A DNA stretch of 64,000 bases from CAWBAT01 sp046331665 (GCA_046331665.1 JAXLQK010000036.1:3587-67586), one strand, 5' to 3'; shown: positions 9,636 to 19,827, counted from the first letter of the stretch. Program-made: numbers and translations. The notes: generated by a model from the letters alone, not told the origin.

Positions 9636-11111
9636 GTGATGCGGCTTGCCGAACTACTGCAAAATCTGGGAGGTGCGAATGGTCGTGAATGGCCTGATCA
9701 GGAAGTTGAAGGACTGGCGTATGATTCCCGGAAAGTTAAGCGAAACTCTATCTTCGTGGCGGTCCGTGGGGAGAAATTTGACGGGAATGACTATGTGGAG
9801 CAGGCAGCCTCTCAGGGTGCCATTGCTGTCGTCTCAGAGAGACCCCGTCCGGCGCAGCACTCGCTCCTCTGGGTCCAGGTAGAAAGCGCCCGGCAAGCGC
9901 TTGCGAGTCTGGCGGCCGTCTACTATGAACGGCCCGCCGAAAAGCTGCAGCTGATCGGGATTACGGGGACTAACGGGAAAACCTCAACGGCTTACCTTGT
10001 CGAATCCATGGTAAAGGCGACAGGGAGCCGTTGTGGCCTTATCAGTACGATCGAATATCGTGGGCCGGAACATCGGACGGGCGGAGATCGCACAACCCCC
10101 GAAAGTCTTGACTTGCACGCAACCTTGGCCGATTTCGTCCGTCAGCGTTGTGATTTTGCCGTCATGGAAGTCTCCTCGCATGCTCTTGCTTTGGACCGGG
10201 TCTATGGTTTGGGCTTTCGCACCGCGGTCTTCACCAATCTGAGTCAGGACCACTTGGATTTTCATCGGTCGATGGAGAACTATTTTGAAGCCAAGGCGAA
10301 GCTCTTCCTGGGTATGGGTGTAATGCCTCCGGCCATGTCTGTGATCAATCACGATGACCCGTATGGAGTCCGCCTCGAGCAAATTTGCCAGGGCCGCTGC
10401 CTCACCTACTCGCTCCAGAGCAAGGCGGATTTTCTGGTTGCCGCTGTGAATCGCAATGCCTCGGGAATGGAGCTTCGCGTGACTGCTCCACGGGGAACAA
10501 TAGACGTGACCACCCCGCTTTTTGGAAGGACAAACCAATCCAATATCCTGGCGGCGCTCGCCGTGGGATATGACCTTGGATTTGAGGACAGGGCTTTGTT
10601 GCAAGGGGTACGTCAATGTTCGATCATCCCAGGACGCTTTGAGCGTGTCGATCAAGGTCAACCTTTCCTGGTTTTCGTTGACTACGCGCATACCCCTGAC
10701 GCTCTCGAAAAAGTCCTGCGGACGGCCCGTGAACTTAATCCGAATCGCCTTCTTCTGCTTTTTGGCTGTGGTGGCGAGCGAGATCGGGGAAAACGTCCGC
10801 TGATGGCGAATGTCGCCGAAGAGCTGAGTGATGAATGCGTGGTAACTTCCGACAATCCGAGAGGAGAAGACCCCGCAGTCATTCTGCAAGAAATCGAAGC
10901 GGGATTCAAACGGAAGCCGCTGCGATATGTCATTGAAGAAGACCGGAAGAAAGCGATTGCGTTGATTCTTTCAAAGGCTCGATGGGGAGATGTGGTGATT
11001 CTGGCAGGGAAGGGGCATGAGACATACCAAATTCTAAGAGACGGCACGGTGCACTTCGATGATCGGGAGGAAGCCCGTCGGGCAATGGACGCGATGGGTT
11101 ATTCCGCGTGA
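9636..11111 (+). CDS. murE: UDP-N-acetylmuramoyl-tripeptide synthetase MurE (meso-DAP type)
   Basis: Cytoplasmic ATP-dependent ligase that adds the third residue of the stem peptide. 491 residues; GTG at 9636 or ATG at 9639 could start it. The ATP site GITGTNGKTSTAYL and the Mur-ligase central and C-terminal domains are intact. The amino-acid pocket motif is DNPR (in TSDNPRGEDP), which in characterised MurE proteins selects meso-diaminopimelate rather than lysine, so the organism should have DAP-type peptidoglycan. It overlaps murF by four bases, indicating coupling. Confidence 0.95.
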   Translation: MMRLAELLQNLGGANGREWPDQEVEGLAYDSRKVKRNSIFVAVRGEKFDGNDYVEQAASQGAIAVVSERPRPAQHSLLWVQVESARQALASLAAVYYERPAEKLQLIGITGTNGKTSTAYLVESMVKATGSRCGLISTIEYRGPEHRTGGDRTTPESLDLHATLADFVRQRCDFAVMEVSSHALALDRVYGLGFRTAVFTNLSQDHLDFHRSMENYFEAKAKLFLGMGVMPPAMSVINHDDPYGVRLEQICQGRCLTYSLQSKADFLVAAVNRNASGMELRVTAPRGTIDVTTPLFGRTNQSNILAALAVGYDLGFEDRALLQGVRQCSIIPGRFERVDQGQPFLVFVDYAHTPDALEKVLRTARELNPNRLLLLFGCGGERDRGKRPLMANVAEELSDECVVTSDNPRGEDPAVILQEIEAGFKRKPLRYVIEEDRKKAIALILSKARWGDVVILAGKGHETYQILRDGTVHFDDREEARRAMDAMGYSA

Positions 11112-12505
11112 AACTGAAAACCTCCGACATCGCGAAGTCGATAAAAGCAGTCCGCAAAAACGCGGCTGATCAAATCATCCCGGGAGGATATTCGATTGAT
11201 TCGCGAACACTCAGTGCCGGTGATTGTTTCTTTGCGATTCGAGGGAAGAACTTTGACGGGCACGAGTATGTTGCTGAATCGATCGCCAAAAAAGCCAGTT
11301 TGATCATTGCCAACGCGGCTTCTGCAGTTCCATTGGACCCCGGCTGGCCCGTCCTTTATGTCGAAGATACTTCGATGGCACTGCGGGATTTGGCCAGCGC
11401 GGTTAGAGAATTGTGGGGAAAATGCCTCATTGGGATTACCGGCAGCAATGGAAAGACGACGACTAAGGAAATTGCCAGTTTCTTGCTCGAGGCCAAATTC
11501 TCGGTATTTAAGTCCATTGGAAATTTCAATAATGAATACGGTTTGCCTTTGTCCCTGTTGCGGCTTTCTGAAGACCATCAGTTCGCGGTGATTGAAATGG
11601 GGATGTCGCATCGCGGAGAAATTCATGAGCTTTGCAGGATTGCCAGGCCTGATTTGGGGATCGTGACCAACGTCAGGCCAGCGCACCTGGAAAATTTTGA
11701 TTCGATTCAAGGGATTGCGGCAGCGAAACGGGAGCTCATCGAAAGCCTCCCCCCCAATGGAGTTGGAATTCTCAACAATGACGACCGCTTCGTGCGTAAA
11801 TTTGGCCGGGTGTTTTCGGGGAAAGTTTTGACGTTTGGAATGAAATCCGTGGCAACTTACCGGGCCACGAACATCCGGTCAGAAGGGATCGAGGGCAATT
11901 CGTTTGTCCTTACTTATCGATCCAGGAAGCATCAGGTGCGGCTTCCCCTGATTGGCGAGCACAACGTAGCCAACTGTCTCCCTGCGATCGCATTGGCCCA
12001 TCACTTGGGAATGGACTTTGAAACGATCAGCCAGTCATTACTTCAATTCAGGCCCGTTTCAGGGCGTGGTGAGATTCTGCGGTTCGGGCAGGGGTTCACG
12101 GTGATCAACGATACCTACAACTCGAATCCCGCCGCCTTGCAGGCAATGATTCATTTTCTCAGCAGCGTTCCGGGGTTCCGCCGCAAAATCCTGGTGGCGG
12201 GAGAAATGCTGGAGTTGGGTCCCTCGGCGGCAGAATTTCACCAGGAGTGCGGACGACAGGCCGCGGTGGCAGGCATCGATTGGGTCATTGGAGTTTCGGG
12301 ATTGGCAGAACAACTGGTGGCGGCGGCCAGCGGACATCACCCTCCTCCTGCCATCGTGCAATTCTTTCCAGAGGCGGTGATGGCGGGGGAGGCCTTAGCT
12401 CAGCAAGTGCAACCGGGAGATCTGATCCTCATGAAGGGGTCTCGAGGAGTCAAGACGGAGCGAGCCCTGGAAGTTCTTAAGAAAAAATTTCATCCAAACA
12501 ATTAG
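11108..12505 (+). CDS. murF: UDP-N-acetylmuramoyl-tripeptide--D-alanyl-D-alanine ligase MurF
   Basis: Adds the D-Ala-D-Ala dipeptide to UDP-MurNAc-tripeptide in the cytoplasm. 465 residues from a GTG start that overlaps the murE stop. The three Mur-ligase domains are present: N-terminal UDP-binding domain, ATP domain with GITGSNGKTTTKEI, and the C-terminal domain with NDTYNSNPAALQAM. The next gene, mraY, starts 19 bases later after a GAGAGG-like ribosome site. Ordinary member of the cluster. Confidence 0.95.
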   Translation: MKLKTSDIAKSIKAVRKNAADQIIPGGYSIDSRTLSAGDCFFAIRGKNFDGHEYVAESIAKKASLIIANAASAVPLDPGWPVLYVEDTSMALRDLASAVRELWGKCLIGITGSNGKTTTKEIASFLLEAKFSVFKSIGNFNNEYGLPLSLLRLSEDHQFAVIEMGMSHRGEIHELCRIARPDLGIVTNVRPAHLENFDSIQGIAAAKRELIESLPPNGVGILNNDDRFVRKFGRVFSGKVLTFGMKSVATYRATNIRSEGIEGNSFVLTYRSRKHQVRLPLIGEHNVANCLPAIALAHHLGMDFETISQSLLQFRPVSGRGEILRFGQGFTVINDTYNSNPAALQAMIHFLSSVPGFRRKILVAGEMLELGPSAAEFHQECGRQAAVAGIDWVIGVSGLAEQLVAAASGHHPPPAIVQFFPEAVMAGEALAQQVQPGDLILMKGSRGVKTERALEVLKKKFHPNN

Positions 12506-12524
12506 TTCACCGGATTGAGAGGTC

Positions 12525-13667
12525 ATGCTTTACCACATCCTTTACGAATGGCTGTATCCGATATTTCCGAATCTGACCGTCTTGAATGTTTTTCGCTACA
12601 ACACCTTTCGGACAGCCTATGCCAGTTTGACCGCCCTGGCGCTCGGGCTCATCATGGGCCCTTGGCTCATCGAACGCTTGCGCTGGTTCCAGATCGGTCA
12701 ACATATTCGTGAGGAAGGACCGTCACACCATCAGGTCAAAGCGGGCACGCCCACGATGGGAGGTATTCTCATTGTGGTGAGCACGGTTTTCCCCACCCTT
12801 TTGTGGGCAGATCTCAAAAGCCCGTTTATCTGGATTGTCATGGTCTCCATTCTGGGATTTGGCGCCATCGGCTTCGCTGATGACTATATCAAGATCGTGA
12901 GAAAAAGGAACTTGGGCCTCACCGGAAAAATGAAGTTGGTCCTGCAATTCAGCCTGAGCTTGTTGATTGGCCTCAGCCTCCTCTGGCTGCACGCGGTCGG
13001 TCCCTATAAGACAAATCTCATCATCCCGTTCTTCAAACAATTTACGCCCAGCCTTCTCATCGAAAGCCTCAAATCCTCCTCTCTCCTTTATCCGTTGGCA
13101 TTCGCTCCATTTCTGTTCTTTGTGGCTTGGATCCTGGTTGGCTCCTCAAATGCCGTCAATCTTACCGATGGTCTTGACGGGCTGGCGATCGGCTGTGTGA
13201 TCATTGCCGGGGGCGCCCTCACCGTGCTCGCCTATGCCACGGGGAATGCGCGGTTCGCAGGATACCTCGATCTGCAATTTTCGCCAGGCGTGTCCGAAGT
13301 GACGATATTTTGTGGGGCTTTGGTAGGAGCCTCGCTGGGTTTCTTGTGGTACAACTGTTACCCGGCGGAGGTGTTCATGGGAGATGTGGGTTCGTTGGCG
13401 CTGGGAGGTGCCATCGGAACGGTTGCCGTGATCATCAAGCAGGAGATCCTCCTCATTTCAATCGGAGGGGTTTTTGTTTTGGAAGCAGTCTCCGTCATGC
13501 TCCAGGTTGCCTCGTTTAAGTTGCGGGGAAAAAGAATCTTTCGAATGGCCCCTATTCATCACCATTTTGAGCTCATGGGGTGGAAAGAAACCAAGGTGGT
13601 CATCCGATTCTGGATTATTGCACTGGTATTTGCCTTATTCAGTTTGACGACCCTGAAATTGAGGTAG
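12525..13667 (+). CDS. mraY: Phospho-N-acetylmuramoyl-pentapeptide-transferase MraY
   Basis: Integral inner-membrane enzyme that transfers phospho-MurNAc-pentapeptide to undecaprenyl phosphate, giving lipid I. 380 residues with about ten transmembrane segments. Catalytic and Mg2+ motifs are all visible: GTPTMGGI, FADDYIKIVRKRNLGL, NLTDGLDGLAIG and the histidine cluster APIHHHFELMGW. The length is slightly above the E. coli enzyme because of a longer loop near residue 170. Confidence 0.97.
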   Translation: MLYHILYEWLYPIFPNLTVLNVFRYNTFRTAYASLTALALGLIMGPWLIERLRWFQIGQHIREEGPSHHQVKAGTPTMGGILIVVSTVFPTLLWADLKSPFIWIVMVSILGFGAIGFADDYIKIVRKRNLGLTGKMKLVLQFSLSLLIGLSLLWLHAVGPYKTNLIIPFFKQFTPSLLIESLKSSSLLYPLAFAPFLFFVAWILVGSSNAVNLTDGLDGLAIGCVIIAGGALTVLAYATGNARFAGYLDLQFSPGVSEVTIFCGALVGASLGFLWYNCYPAEVFMGDVGSLALGGAIGTVAVIIKQEILLISIGGVFVLEAVSVMLQVASFKLRGKRIFRMAPIHHHFELMGWKETKVVIRFWIIALVFALFSLTTLKLR

Positions 13668-13770
13668 GTCATGGGGGTTCGGATCAATTCGATGGATCTT
13701 GTTGCTCGGGCGGTTCTGGCGGGGCCAACGGGCGGGGAGCTTTCTCCCCTTCACGTCAGGGGTTCTAACC

Positions 13771-15171
13771 ATGGATAGTTCTTTCAAAGGGCGAAAAGTT
13801 TTGGTGGTCGGCATGGGGCGGAGCGGGTTGGCGGCTCTGGATCTCCTGAGGAAACACGGTGCGGTCGTCACCATGACCGACTCCCGATCCGAACGAGAGC
13901 TGGCGGCCGAAATGCGGCTCTTACGGGAACAAGGGATACCCGCGGAAGCAGGAGCTCATTCCGAAAAATCCTTTCTGGAATCCGATCTGGTTGTTCTGAG
14001 TCCTGGAGTTCCGTTCGATCTTCCTCCTCTGCAAAAGGCCAAGGCCGAAGGGGTTCCCATCATCGGAGAGCTAGAGCTTGGTTTTCGATTCCTGCATGGG
14101 AGAATCATTGCGATTACAGGAACCAATGGAAAGACGACGACAACAACGTTGATTGGCGAGATCCTCGAAAAGGCCGGCTACGAGGTGCAGGTCGGGGGGA
14201 ATATCGGAAGGGCCCTGAGTTCCTTTGCCTTGTCCACATCGGCGAATTCCTGGACAGTCCTTGAAGTCAGCAGTTTCCAATTGGAAACCGCCCCTACCTT
14301 CAGGCCGGACATAGCCGTTTTCCTGAATGTTACTCCGGATCATCTCGATCGTTACCAGACCTACGAGGATTATTTTCAAGCCAAACTGAATTTGTTTCGT
14401 AACCAAAAGCCTGCCGATTTGGCTGTGCTCAACTATGATGACCAGATGCTTCGGAATGCGGCTCGGGAACTTCACGCCGGGATCTACTGGTTCAGCCGCC
14501 AGCAGGAAGTACCTTGCGGGGTATTTCAAATGGAGAATGAACTGCTTTGGAGGTCTAAGGACGCGGAAGTCCCGCTGATGCGGCTCGCTGAGATTCCCCT
14601 CAAAGGGGAACACAATGTTGGGAATGCCGCTGCGGCCGCCACCGCGGCCGCCTTGGCGAAGGTCCCGCTGGAAAAAATCAGCCAGGGGATTAGGAATTTC
14701 AAAGGTGTGGAACACCGGTTGGAATTCGTAGTGACCATTGCTGGAGTTCACTTTTTCAACGATTCGAAAGCGACGAATATCGATGCGGCAAGAATGGCGC
14801 TCAAGGCCTTCGAATCGGGAATCATATTGATTTTGGGTGGAAGAGACAAAGGAAGTGATTTTGGAACTCTGGCTCCGGAAATCAGACAGCGGGTAAAGTG
14901 TGTCATTCTGCTGGGGGAGGCCAGCCAGAAGATCCGACTGCAGTTGGACGGCCTTGTCCCGATACGTCAAGCCACCACCATGGGCGAGGCCGTTGAGCTG
15001 GCGTTCGCCCAGGCAGTTCGGGATGACACCGTCTTGCTGGCACCGGCTTGTGCCAGCTTTGATATGTTCGAAAACTATGAGCACCGGGGGCGAGAGTTCA
15101 AGAAAGCAGTCAACGAGCTGGCGAGGCGCTGGAAAAACCCCCAGCCAGCCGCGGCACGCACCCATGAATGA
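13771..15171 (+). CDS. murD: UDP-N-acetylmuramoylalanine--D-glutamate ligase MurD
   Basis: Cytoplasmic ligase adding D-glutamate to UDP-MurNAc-L-Ala. I start it at ATG 13771 (MDSSFKGRKVLVVGMGRSG), preceded by AGGGG eight bases upstream. The frame is open further up to 13699, but that extension has no family similarity. It gives 466 residues, close to the family norm. The Rossmann-like N-terminal motif GMGRSG, ATP site ITGTNGKTTTTTLIG and C-terminal FNDSKATN are intact. About 100 bases separate it from mraY. Confidence 0.95.
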   Translation: MDSSFKGRKVLVVGMGRSGLAALDLLRKHGAVVTMTDSRSERELAAEMRLLREQGIPAEAGAHSEKSFLESDLVVLSPGVPFDLPPLQKAKAEGVPIIGELELGFRFLHGRIIAITGTNGKTTTTTLIGEILEKAGYEVQVGGNIGRALSSFALSTSANSWTVLEVSSFQLETAPTFRPDIAVFLNVTPDHLDRYQTYEDYFQAKLNLFRNQKPADLAVLNYDDQMLRNAARELHAGIYWFSRQQEVPCGVFQMENELLWRSKDAEVPLMRLAEIPLKGEHNVGNAAAAATAAALAKVPLEKISQGIRNFKGVEHRLEFVVTIAGVHFFNDSKATNIDAARMALKAFESGIILILGGRDKGSDFGTLAPEIRQRVKCVILLGEASQKIRLQLDGLVPIRQATTMGEAVELAFAQAVRDDTVLLAPACASFDMFENYEHRGREFKKAVNELARRWKNPQPAAARTHE

Positions 15172-15224
15172 AGCAATCTCCCTGACGCAATGATTGGAAT
15201 TTAATATTGACTGAGCACTAACCC

Positions 15225-16316
15225 ATGGCACTGAAATTATCCTCTGATAAATGGTTGTTTGCGGTGACGCTGGTATTGGTTCTGAGTGGGATTGTCATGG
15301 TGTTCAGCGCCTCAGCGGTTTTGGCGAATGAGAAATTTCATAACCCTTCCTTTTTTCTCATGCGCCAAGCCATCTGGGCCATGTTGGGTATAGCAGGCAT
15401 GGTGCTCTTGATGCATGTGGACTACCATCACTTCAAGAACCCGATGCTTGTTTTTGGGGGCCTCTTTCTCTGCATTCTGCTGTTATGCGCCGTCTTTTTC
15501 CTGGACAAGAGCCACAACACACATCGCTGGTTCAGGCTGGGATTTCTTTCCTTCCAACCTTCCGAGCTCTGTAAGATCTTCGTCGCCATCTTCTTCGCCT
15601 TTTTTCTGGAGAAACGAAAAGGGAATGTGAACGATGTGCGGCACACGCTCCTCCCGTGTCTGATCGTGCTGGTGGTGTTTATCGGTCTCATTGTCATTGA
15701 GCCCGATCTGGGAACGGCGGTTTCCATCGGGATGGTGGCCTTTTTTGTGCTCTTTGTCGCAGGGTTGCAATACCGTTACGTGTTGGGTTCTGTTCTGCTC
15801 GCCCTTCCTCCGTTGGTCTTCCTCATCTATTCTTATGAATATCGATTGCGCCGGGTCCTGGTCTTCCTTAATCCCTGGAAAGACCCACTGGGCGCTGGTT
15901 TCCAGATTACGCAATCCTTGATTGCGCTGGGGGCGGGCGGGATGACGGGAGTCGGACTCATGGAAGGGAAACAGAAACTCTTTTACCTTCCGGAACCGCA
16001 TACCGACTTTATCTTCGCCGTAATAGGGGAGGAGCGAGGCCTCATAGGGACGATTTCGCTGGTACTGCTTTTCGGCTTCTTTCTCTGGCGGGGGTTGCGT
16101 CTTTCGCTCCGGGCCCCAGATCCGTTCGGGAGGTATTTGGGAATTGGTTTAACGATGATGGTAGTGTGTCAGGCATTTATCAATATGAGTGTGGTGATGA
16201 GCTTATTGCCCACCAAAGGGATTCCCTTGCCGTTTATCAGTGCAGGAGGGTCTTCACTCCTCATCAACCTCCTTGGTGTCGGCATTTTGCTCAACATTTC
16301 CCAACATGGCGACTGA
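15225..16316 (+). CDS. ftsW: SEDS peptidoglycan glycosyltransferase FtsW
   Basis: Polytopic inner-membrane SEDS protein that polymerises lipid II at the septum as partner of FtsI. 363 residues with about ten transmembrane helices. SEDS signatures are present: EPDLGTAVSIG, NPWKDPLGAGFQITQSLIA, PEPHTDFIFAVIGEE (with the conserved Asp) and PLPFISAGGSSL near the C-terminus. It lies between murD and murG as in most dcw clusters, which supports FtsW over RodA. Confidence 0.95.
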   Translation: MALKLSSDKWLFAVTLVLVLSGIVMVFSASAVLANEKFHNPSFFLMRQAIWAMLGIAGMVLLMHVDYHHFKNPMLVFGGLFLCILLLCAVFFLDKSHNTHRWFRLGFLSFQPSELCKIFVAIFFAFFLEKRKGNVNDVRHTLLPCLIVLVVFIGLIVIEPDLGTAVSIGMVAFFVLFVAGLQYRYVLGSVLLALPPLVFLIYSYEYRLRRVLVFLNPWKDPLGAGFQITQSLIALGAGGMTGVGLMEGKQKLFYLPEPHTDFIFAVIGEERGLIGTISLVLLFGFFLWRGLRLSLRAPDPFGRYLGIGLTMMVVCQAFINMSVVMSLLPTKGIPLPFISAGGSSLLINLLGVGILLNISQHGD

Positions 16317-16356
16317 GGGCCCCAGGCCGCAGGATCCGGATCGACGCTCGAAGACC

Positions 16357-17433
16357 ATGCGCGTTCTTATTGCGGGAGGAGGAACCGGTGGACATGTCTA
16401 TCCGGGAATAGCGGTAGCCAAGGAGATCGTCAGGCAATTTCCAGATGCCGAGATGCTGTTTGTGGGGACAGAGCGGGGATTGGAAAGCAGAGTTGTTCCT
16501 CAAGAAGGCTTTCAATTGAAAAAAATTACGATTTCCGGGCTTAAGGGGATCAAGGGATTGAGAAGGCTGGGAAGTCTTTTCAAGATCCCTTGGAGTCTGT
16601 GGGAATCTTTTCAGATCGTTTCACAATTCAAGCCTCGCGTGGTCATTGGCGTGGGAGGGTATTCTTCGGGCCCTCCCGTCCTGGTTGCCGGGCTGTTGCG
16701 GATTCCGGTTTTACTGCAGGAGCAGAATGCCACGCCGGGAGTAACCAATCGCCTGTTAGCCCGGTTGGCATGTTATGTGGCGACCTCCTTTCCCGAATCG
16801 CAGGATTTTTTCGGGAAGAAAGCAGTCCTTACCGGCAACCCGGTGCGTCGCGAGTTTCTTCAATTACGGATGAAGGTTTCCTCTGAGCCGTTTGTGGTCG
16901 TATTTGTGGGGGGGAGTCAAGGCGCTCGGGCCATCAACCAGGCCGCCATCCAGTCCCTGAAGTTCCTGGAATCCATTCTTACGCGGCTTCGGTTCGTGCA
17001 TCAAACCGGGGAATCAGATTTTGAAGAGGTACGCAAGGCCTATGGGCAGGTGACTCTGGCCTCTGACGTGAGGCCTTTCTTTTACGATATGCCCGCCCAA
17101 TACGCTCAGGCGGACCTTTTGGTTAGCCGCGCGGGAGCCACTACTCTCGCAGAAATTACCTTGTCTGGAAAAGCTTCTATCTTGATTCCGTTTCCTTATG
17201 CCGCAGACAACCATCAGCAGAGAAATGCGGAATCGCTTGTTCACGCCGGCGCTGCGGAGATGATTTTGCAGGATGATCTGAGTGGAGAAGTGCTTGCCAA
17301 TCGGATTCGATTCTTTCTGGATCACCGTTCCATCTTGGAGCAGATGGCGGCAAATAGCCGCCGATGCGGCAGACCGGAGGCCACGGAGAAAATCGTCGAG
17401 CTCGTAAGGGAACTGGCTTGGGGGACGGTGTGA
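16357..17433 (+). CDS. murG: UDP-GlcNAc:lipid I N-acetylglucosaminyltransferase MurG
   Basis: Peripheral inner-membrane GT28 enzyme that makes lipid II from lipid I. I start it at ATG 16357 (MRVLIAGGGTGGHVYPG), giving 358 residues, the usual size. An in-frame ATG at 16306 would add 17 residues overlapping the ftsW end. Motifs: G-loop GGTGGHVYPG, GVGGYSSGPPV, EQNATPGVTNR, GGSQGARAIN and the UDP-GlcNAc site RAGATTLAEI. No strong ribosome site precedes either start. Confidence 0.95.
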   Translation: MRVLIAGGGTGGHVYPGIAVAKEIVRQFPDAEMLFVGTERGLESRVVPQEGFQLKKITISGLKGIKGLRRLGSLFKIPWSLWESFQIVSQFKPRVVIGVGGYSSGPPVLVAGLLRIPVLLQEQNATPGVTNRLLARLACYVATSFPESQDFFGKKAVLTGNPVRREFLQLRMKVSSEPFVVVFVGGSQGARAINQAAIQSLKFLESILTRLRFVHQTGESDFEEVRKAYGQVTLASDVRPFFYDMPAQYAQADLLVSRAGATTLAEITLSGKASILIPFPYAADNHQQRNAESLVHAGAAEMILQDDLSGEVLANRIRFFLDHRSILEQMAANSRRCGRPEATEKIVELVRELAWGTV

Positions 17434-17499
17434 TGTCAGTTGAGGAAATTGTTGCCTTCGTCGCCAGAAACGATTCTTCCCCGGGCGGAATCTTGTGCC

Positions 17500-18870
17500 A
17501 TGTTTAAGCGCATTCAGAAAATTCACTTCGTGGGCATTGGCGGCGTGGGCATGAGCGGCATTGCGGAAGTTTTGCTCAACCAAGGTTTTTCTGTAAGCGG
17601 CTCAGATCTCAAGACATCGCCAGTTACCCAGAGACTCGTTTCGTTCGGGGCCAAGATTTACGAAGGGCATCATGTGGATCACCTCAAAGACGTCGATGTC
17701 GTGGTAATTTCCTCGGCGATCAGACCCTCCAATCCAGAAGTTCAGGAAGCCCAACTGAGGCAAATTCCCATTATTCCCAGAGCCGAAATGCTGGCGGAGC
17801 TCATGCGCCCAAAATATGGAATTACCGTCGCCGGAACTCATGGGAAGACCACGACGACTTCCATGGTTGCCATCCTTCTTCAAAAGGCTGGAATGGACCC
17901 GACGGTGGTTGTTGGAGGGCGACTGAATGCTTTGGGGAGTAATGCGAAACTTGGGACGGGAGATTTCATGGTCGTGGAAGCGGATGAAAGCGATCGGTCT
18001 TTTCTCCTGCTTTCACCGACCTTGGCAGTCGTCACCAATATTGATGAAGACCATATGGAAAGCTACGAAGGAATTGAGGATTTGAAAAGTGCCTTTGTGA
18101 ATTTCATGAATAAGGTTCCATTTTATGGTTCCGTCATTCTCTGCCTTGATGATCCCAACCTTCAATCCTTGATCCCTCAAATCCGCCGTCGCATGGTGAG
18201 CTATGGATTCAATGGCCAGTCGGATCTCAATATCCTGAGCCCAGTTTCAGAAGGTTTTCGTTCACTTTTCCATCTCAGATATCGCGGCGATGATCTCGGC
18301 GAATTTCAGCTGGGGATTCCAGGAAAACATAACCTTCTCAACGCGGCCGCGGCAGTGGCAGTTGGTCTCGATCTGGGAATTCCTGTAAGTACCCTGAAAG
18401 ATGCACTCGCAGGCTTTAGTGGCGCGGACCGGCGATTTCAGGTCAAAGGCCAGAATCGTGGGATTACCATCATTGATGATTATGCGCATCATCCCACCGA
18501 GATCAAAGCGACGCTGGAAGCAGCCAGGCAATTAGGGGATCAGCGGATCGTCGTCGTGTTTCAACCCCATCGCTATTCCCGAACGCAATATTGCTTCGAC
18601 GAGTTTGCGCGCTCATTTTATCAGGCAGATGTCCTCATTCTTATGGACATTTATGCCGCGGGTGAAGAACCTCTGGAAGGGGTGAGTTCGGAAAGATTGG
18701 TGGAGGCCATTAAGAGCTTCGGCCATAAAAACGTGCGTCATTTTCCAGCCTTGGTGGATCTGCCAGCCGCTTTAGCGGCTGAGTTGAGAGAGGGAGATCT
18801 GGTGATTACGATGGGGGCGGGCAATATTTGGAAGGTGAGTGAGGATTTACTTCAGCAGTTGAAATCCTAG
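17500..18870 (+). CDS. murC: UDP-N-acetylmuramate--L-alanine ligase MurC
   Basis: First Mur ligase, adding L-alanine to UDP-MurNAc in the cytoplasm. The ATG at 17500 gives MFKRIQKIHFVGIGGVGMSG, the family N-terminus, and 456 residues. The open frame extends upstream to 17440 without similarity. ATP site AGTHGKTTTTSM, the DESDRSFLLL block and the C-terminal IDDYAHHPTEIKA motif are intact. murB and ddl, which often follow murC, are absent here; ftsQ comes next after about 70 bases. Confidence 0.95.
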   Translation: MFKRIQKIHFVGIGGVGMSGIAEVLLNQGFSVSGSDLKTSPVTQRLVSFGAKIYEGHHVDHLKDVDVVVISSAIRPSNPEVQEAQLRQIPIIPRAEMLAELMRPKYGITVAGTHGKTTTTSMVAILLQKAGMDPTVVVGGRLNALGSNAKLGTGDFMVVEADESDRSFLLLSPTLAVVTNIDEDHMESYEGIEDLKSAFVNFMNKVPFYGSVILCLDDPNLQSLIPQIRRRMVSYGFNGQSDLNILSPVSEGFRSLFHLRYRGDDLGEFQLGIPGKHNLLNAAAAVAVGLDLGIPVSTLKDALAGFSGADRRFQVKGQNRGITIIDDYAHHPTEIKATLEAARQLGDQRIVVVFQPHRYSRTQYCFDEFARSFYQADVLILMDIYAAGEEPLEGVSSERLVEAIKSFGHKNVRHFPALVDLPAALAAELREGDLVITMGAGNIWKVSEDLLQQLKS

Positions 18871-18939
18871 GGAGGAGGGGGCGGAACAAGGAACATAGAG
18901 TAAAGTCCCAATCGTTCCAGCTTCCTCAAAGGATCGACA

Positions 18940-19827
18940 ATGCCACGACGTATGGAGCGAAACATGACAGCCTATTTCCAGGAGCGATCTCCAGCGCTCT
19001 TGGGAAATCAAAGAGCAGTGGACAATAAGAGCCGGCCTTCCCTCAAACAGTGGTTCGTTTGGGGATTAAGGACCTTCACCATCACTCTCCTTTGCTTGGC
19101 TTTGGGGAGCGTAGCTTTCATGACCATGGATTTCTTGTTGCACTCGCCAAAATTTGACCTGGCGATTCGAGAAATTCATGGCCTCAAAAATGTTCCTGAA
19201 AGTCAGCTTCTCACCAAGCTCCGTCTCATCGAGGACCAGAACAAGAATCTTTTGATGCTGGATCTGGATGAAGTGCGGCGGTCATTGGAAGTGATCCCTT
19301 GGATCCGCTCAGCCGTCGTGAGACGCGTTTTTCCTGACAAACTTATTGTTGAAGTAACGGAACGTACCCCGATTGCCTTCGCACGAGTGGACCACGCAAC
19401 CTTTCTGGTGGATGATGAGGGGATCTTGCTGGAGGGCGATTCGGAATCGCCCCGTGAGTTCGATTTTCCGGTGATTATCGGCTTGGAAGGGAGCCTTGAA
19501 CCGGAAGTTTTGGAACGAAACCATAAGAGAGTCGCGCTCTACCAAAATCTCATCCATGCCCTGGATGGCAGTGGCGCTGCGCTCAGCAAAGATCTTTCAG
19601 AAGTTCACTTGCAGGATCCAGGGAGCCTGGCAGTTCTTCTCAACGATGACCCGGTCTTGGTCGTCCTAGGAGCTGACCAGCTGGAAAGGAAGTTTCGACG
19701 GTATCTGGCGATGAGCCGTCAGATTAAGGAAAAATGTCCGCAAGTGGACACGGTCGATCTTCGCTTTCAAGATCAGGTCATCATCAAGCAGTCTAATCAT
19801 ACGGTGAGTGCGACCCTGCTTGATTGA
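18940..19827 (+). CDS. ftsQ: Cell division protein FtsQ
   Basis: Bitopic inner-membrane divisome protein of 295 residues. It has a cytoplasmic N-terminus of about 40 residues, one transmembrane helix (about 45-65, TITLLCLALGSVAFMTM), a POTRA domain (about 75-150, beginning AIREIHGLKNVPESQLLT and ending VEVTERTPIAFAR) and the beta domain. The ATG at 18940 has AAAGGA seven bases upstream; ATGs at 18952 and 18964 are alternatives. Position between murC and ftsA confirms the call. Confidence 0.9.
   Translation: MPRRMERNMTAYFQERSPALLGNQRAVDNKSRPSLKQWFVWGLRTFTITLLCLALGSVAFMTMDFLLHSPKFDLAIREIHGLKNVPESQLLTKLRLIEDQNKNLLMLDLDEVRRSLEVIPWIRSAVVRRVFPDKLIVEVTERTPIAFARVDHATFLVDDEGILLEGDSESPREFDFPVIIGLEGSLEPEVLERNHKRVALYQNLIHALDGSGAALSKDLSEVHLQDPGSLAVLLNDDPVLVVLGADQLERKFRRYLAMSRQIKEKCPQVDTVDLRFQDQVIIKQSNHTVSATLLD

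Noticed and set aside
9984..10889. 301-residue open frame on the minus strand over murE
   Set aside because: Antisense to an intact murE with all Mur ligase motifs; no domain recognised.
14071..15231. 386-residue open frame on the minus strand over murD
   Set aside because: Fully antisense to murD, whose motifs are complete; low-complexity composition and no family similarity.
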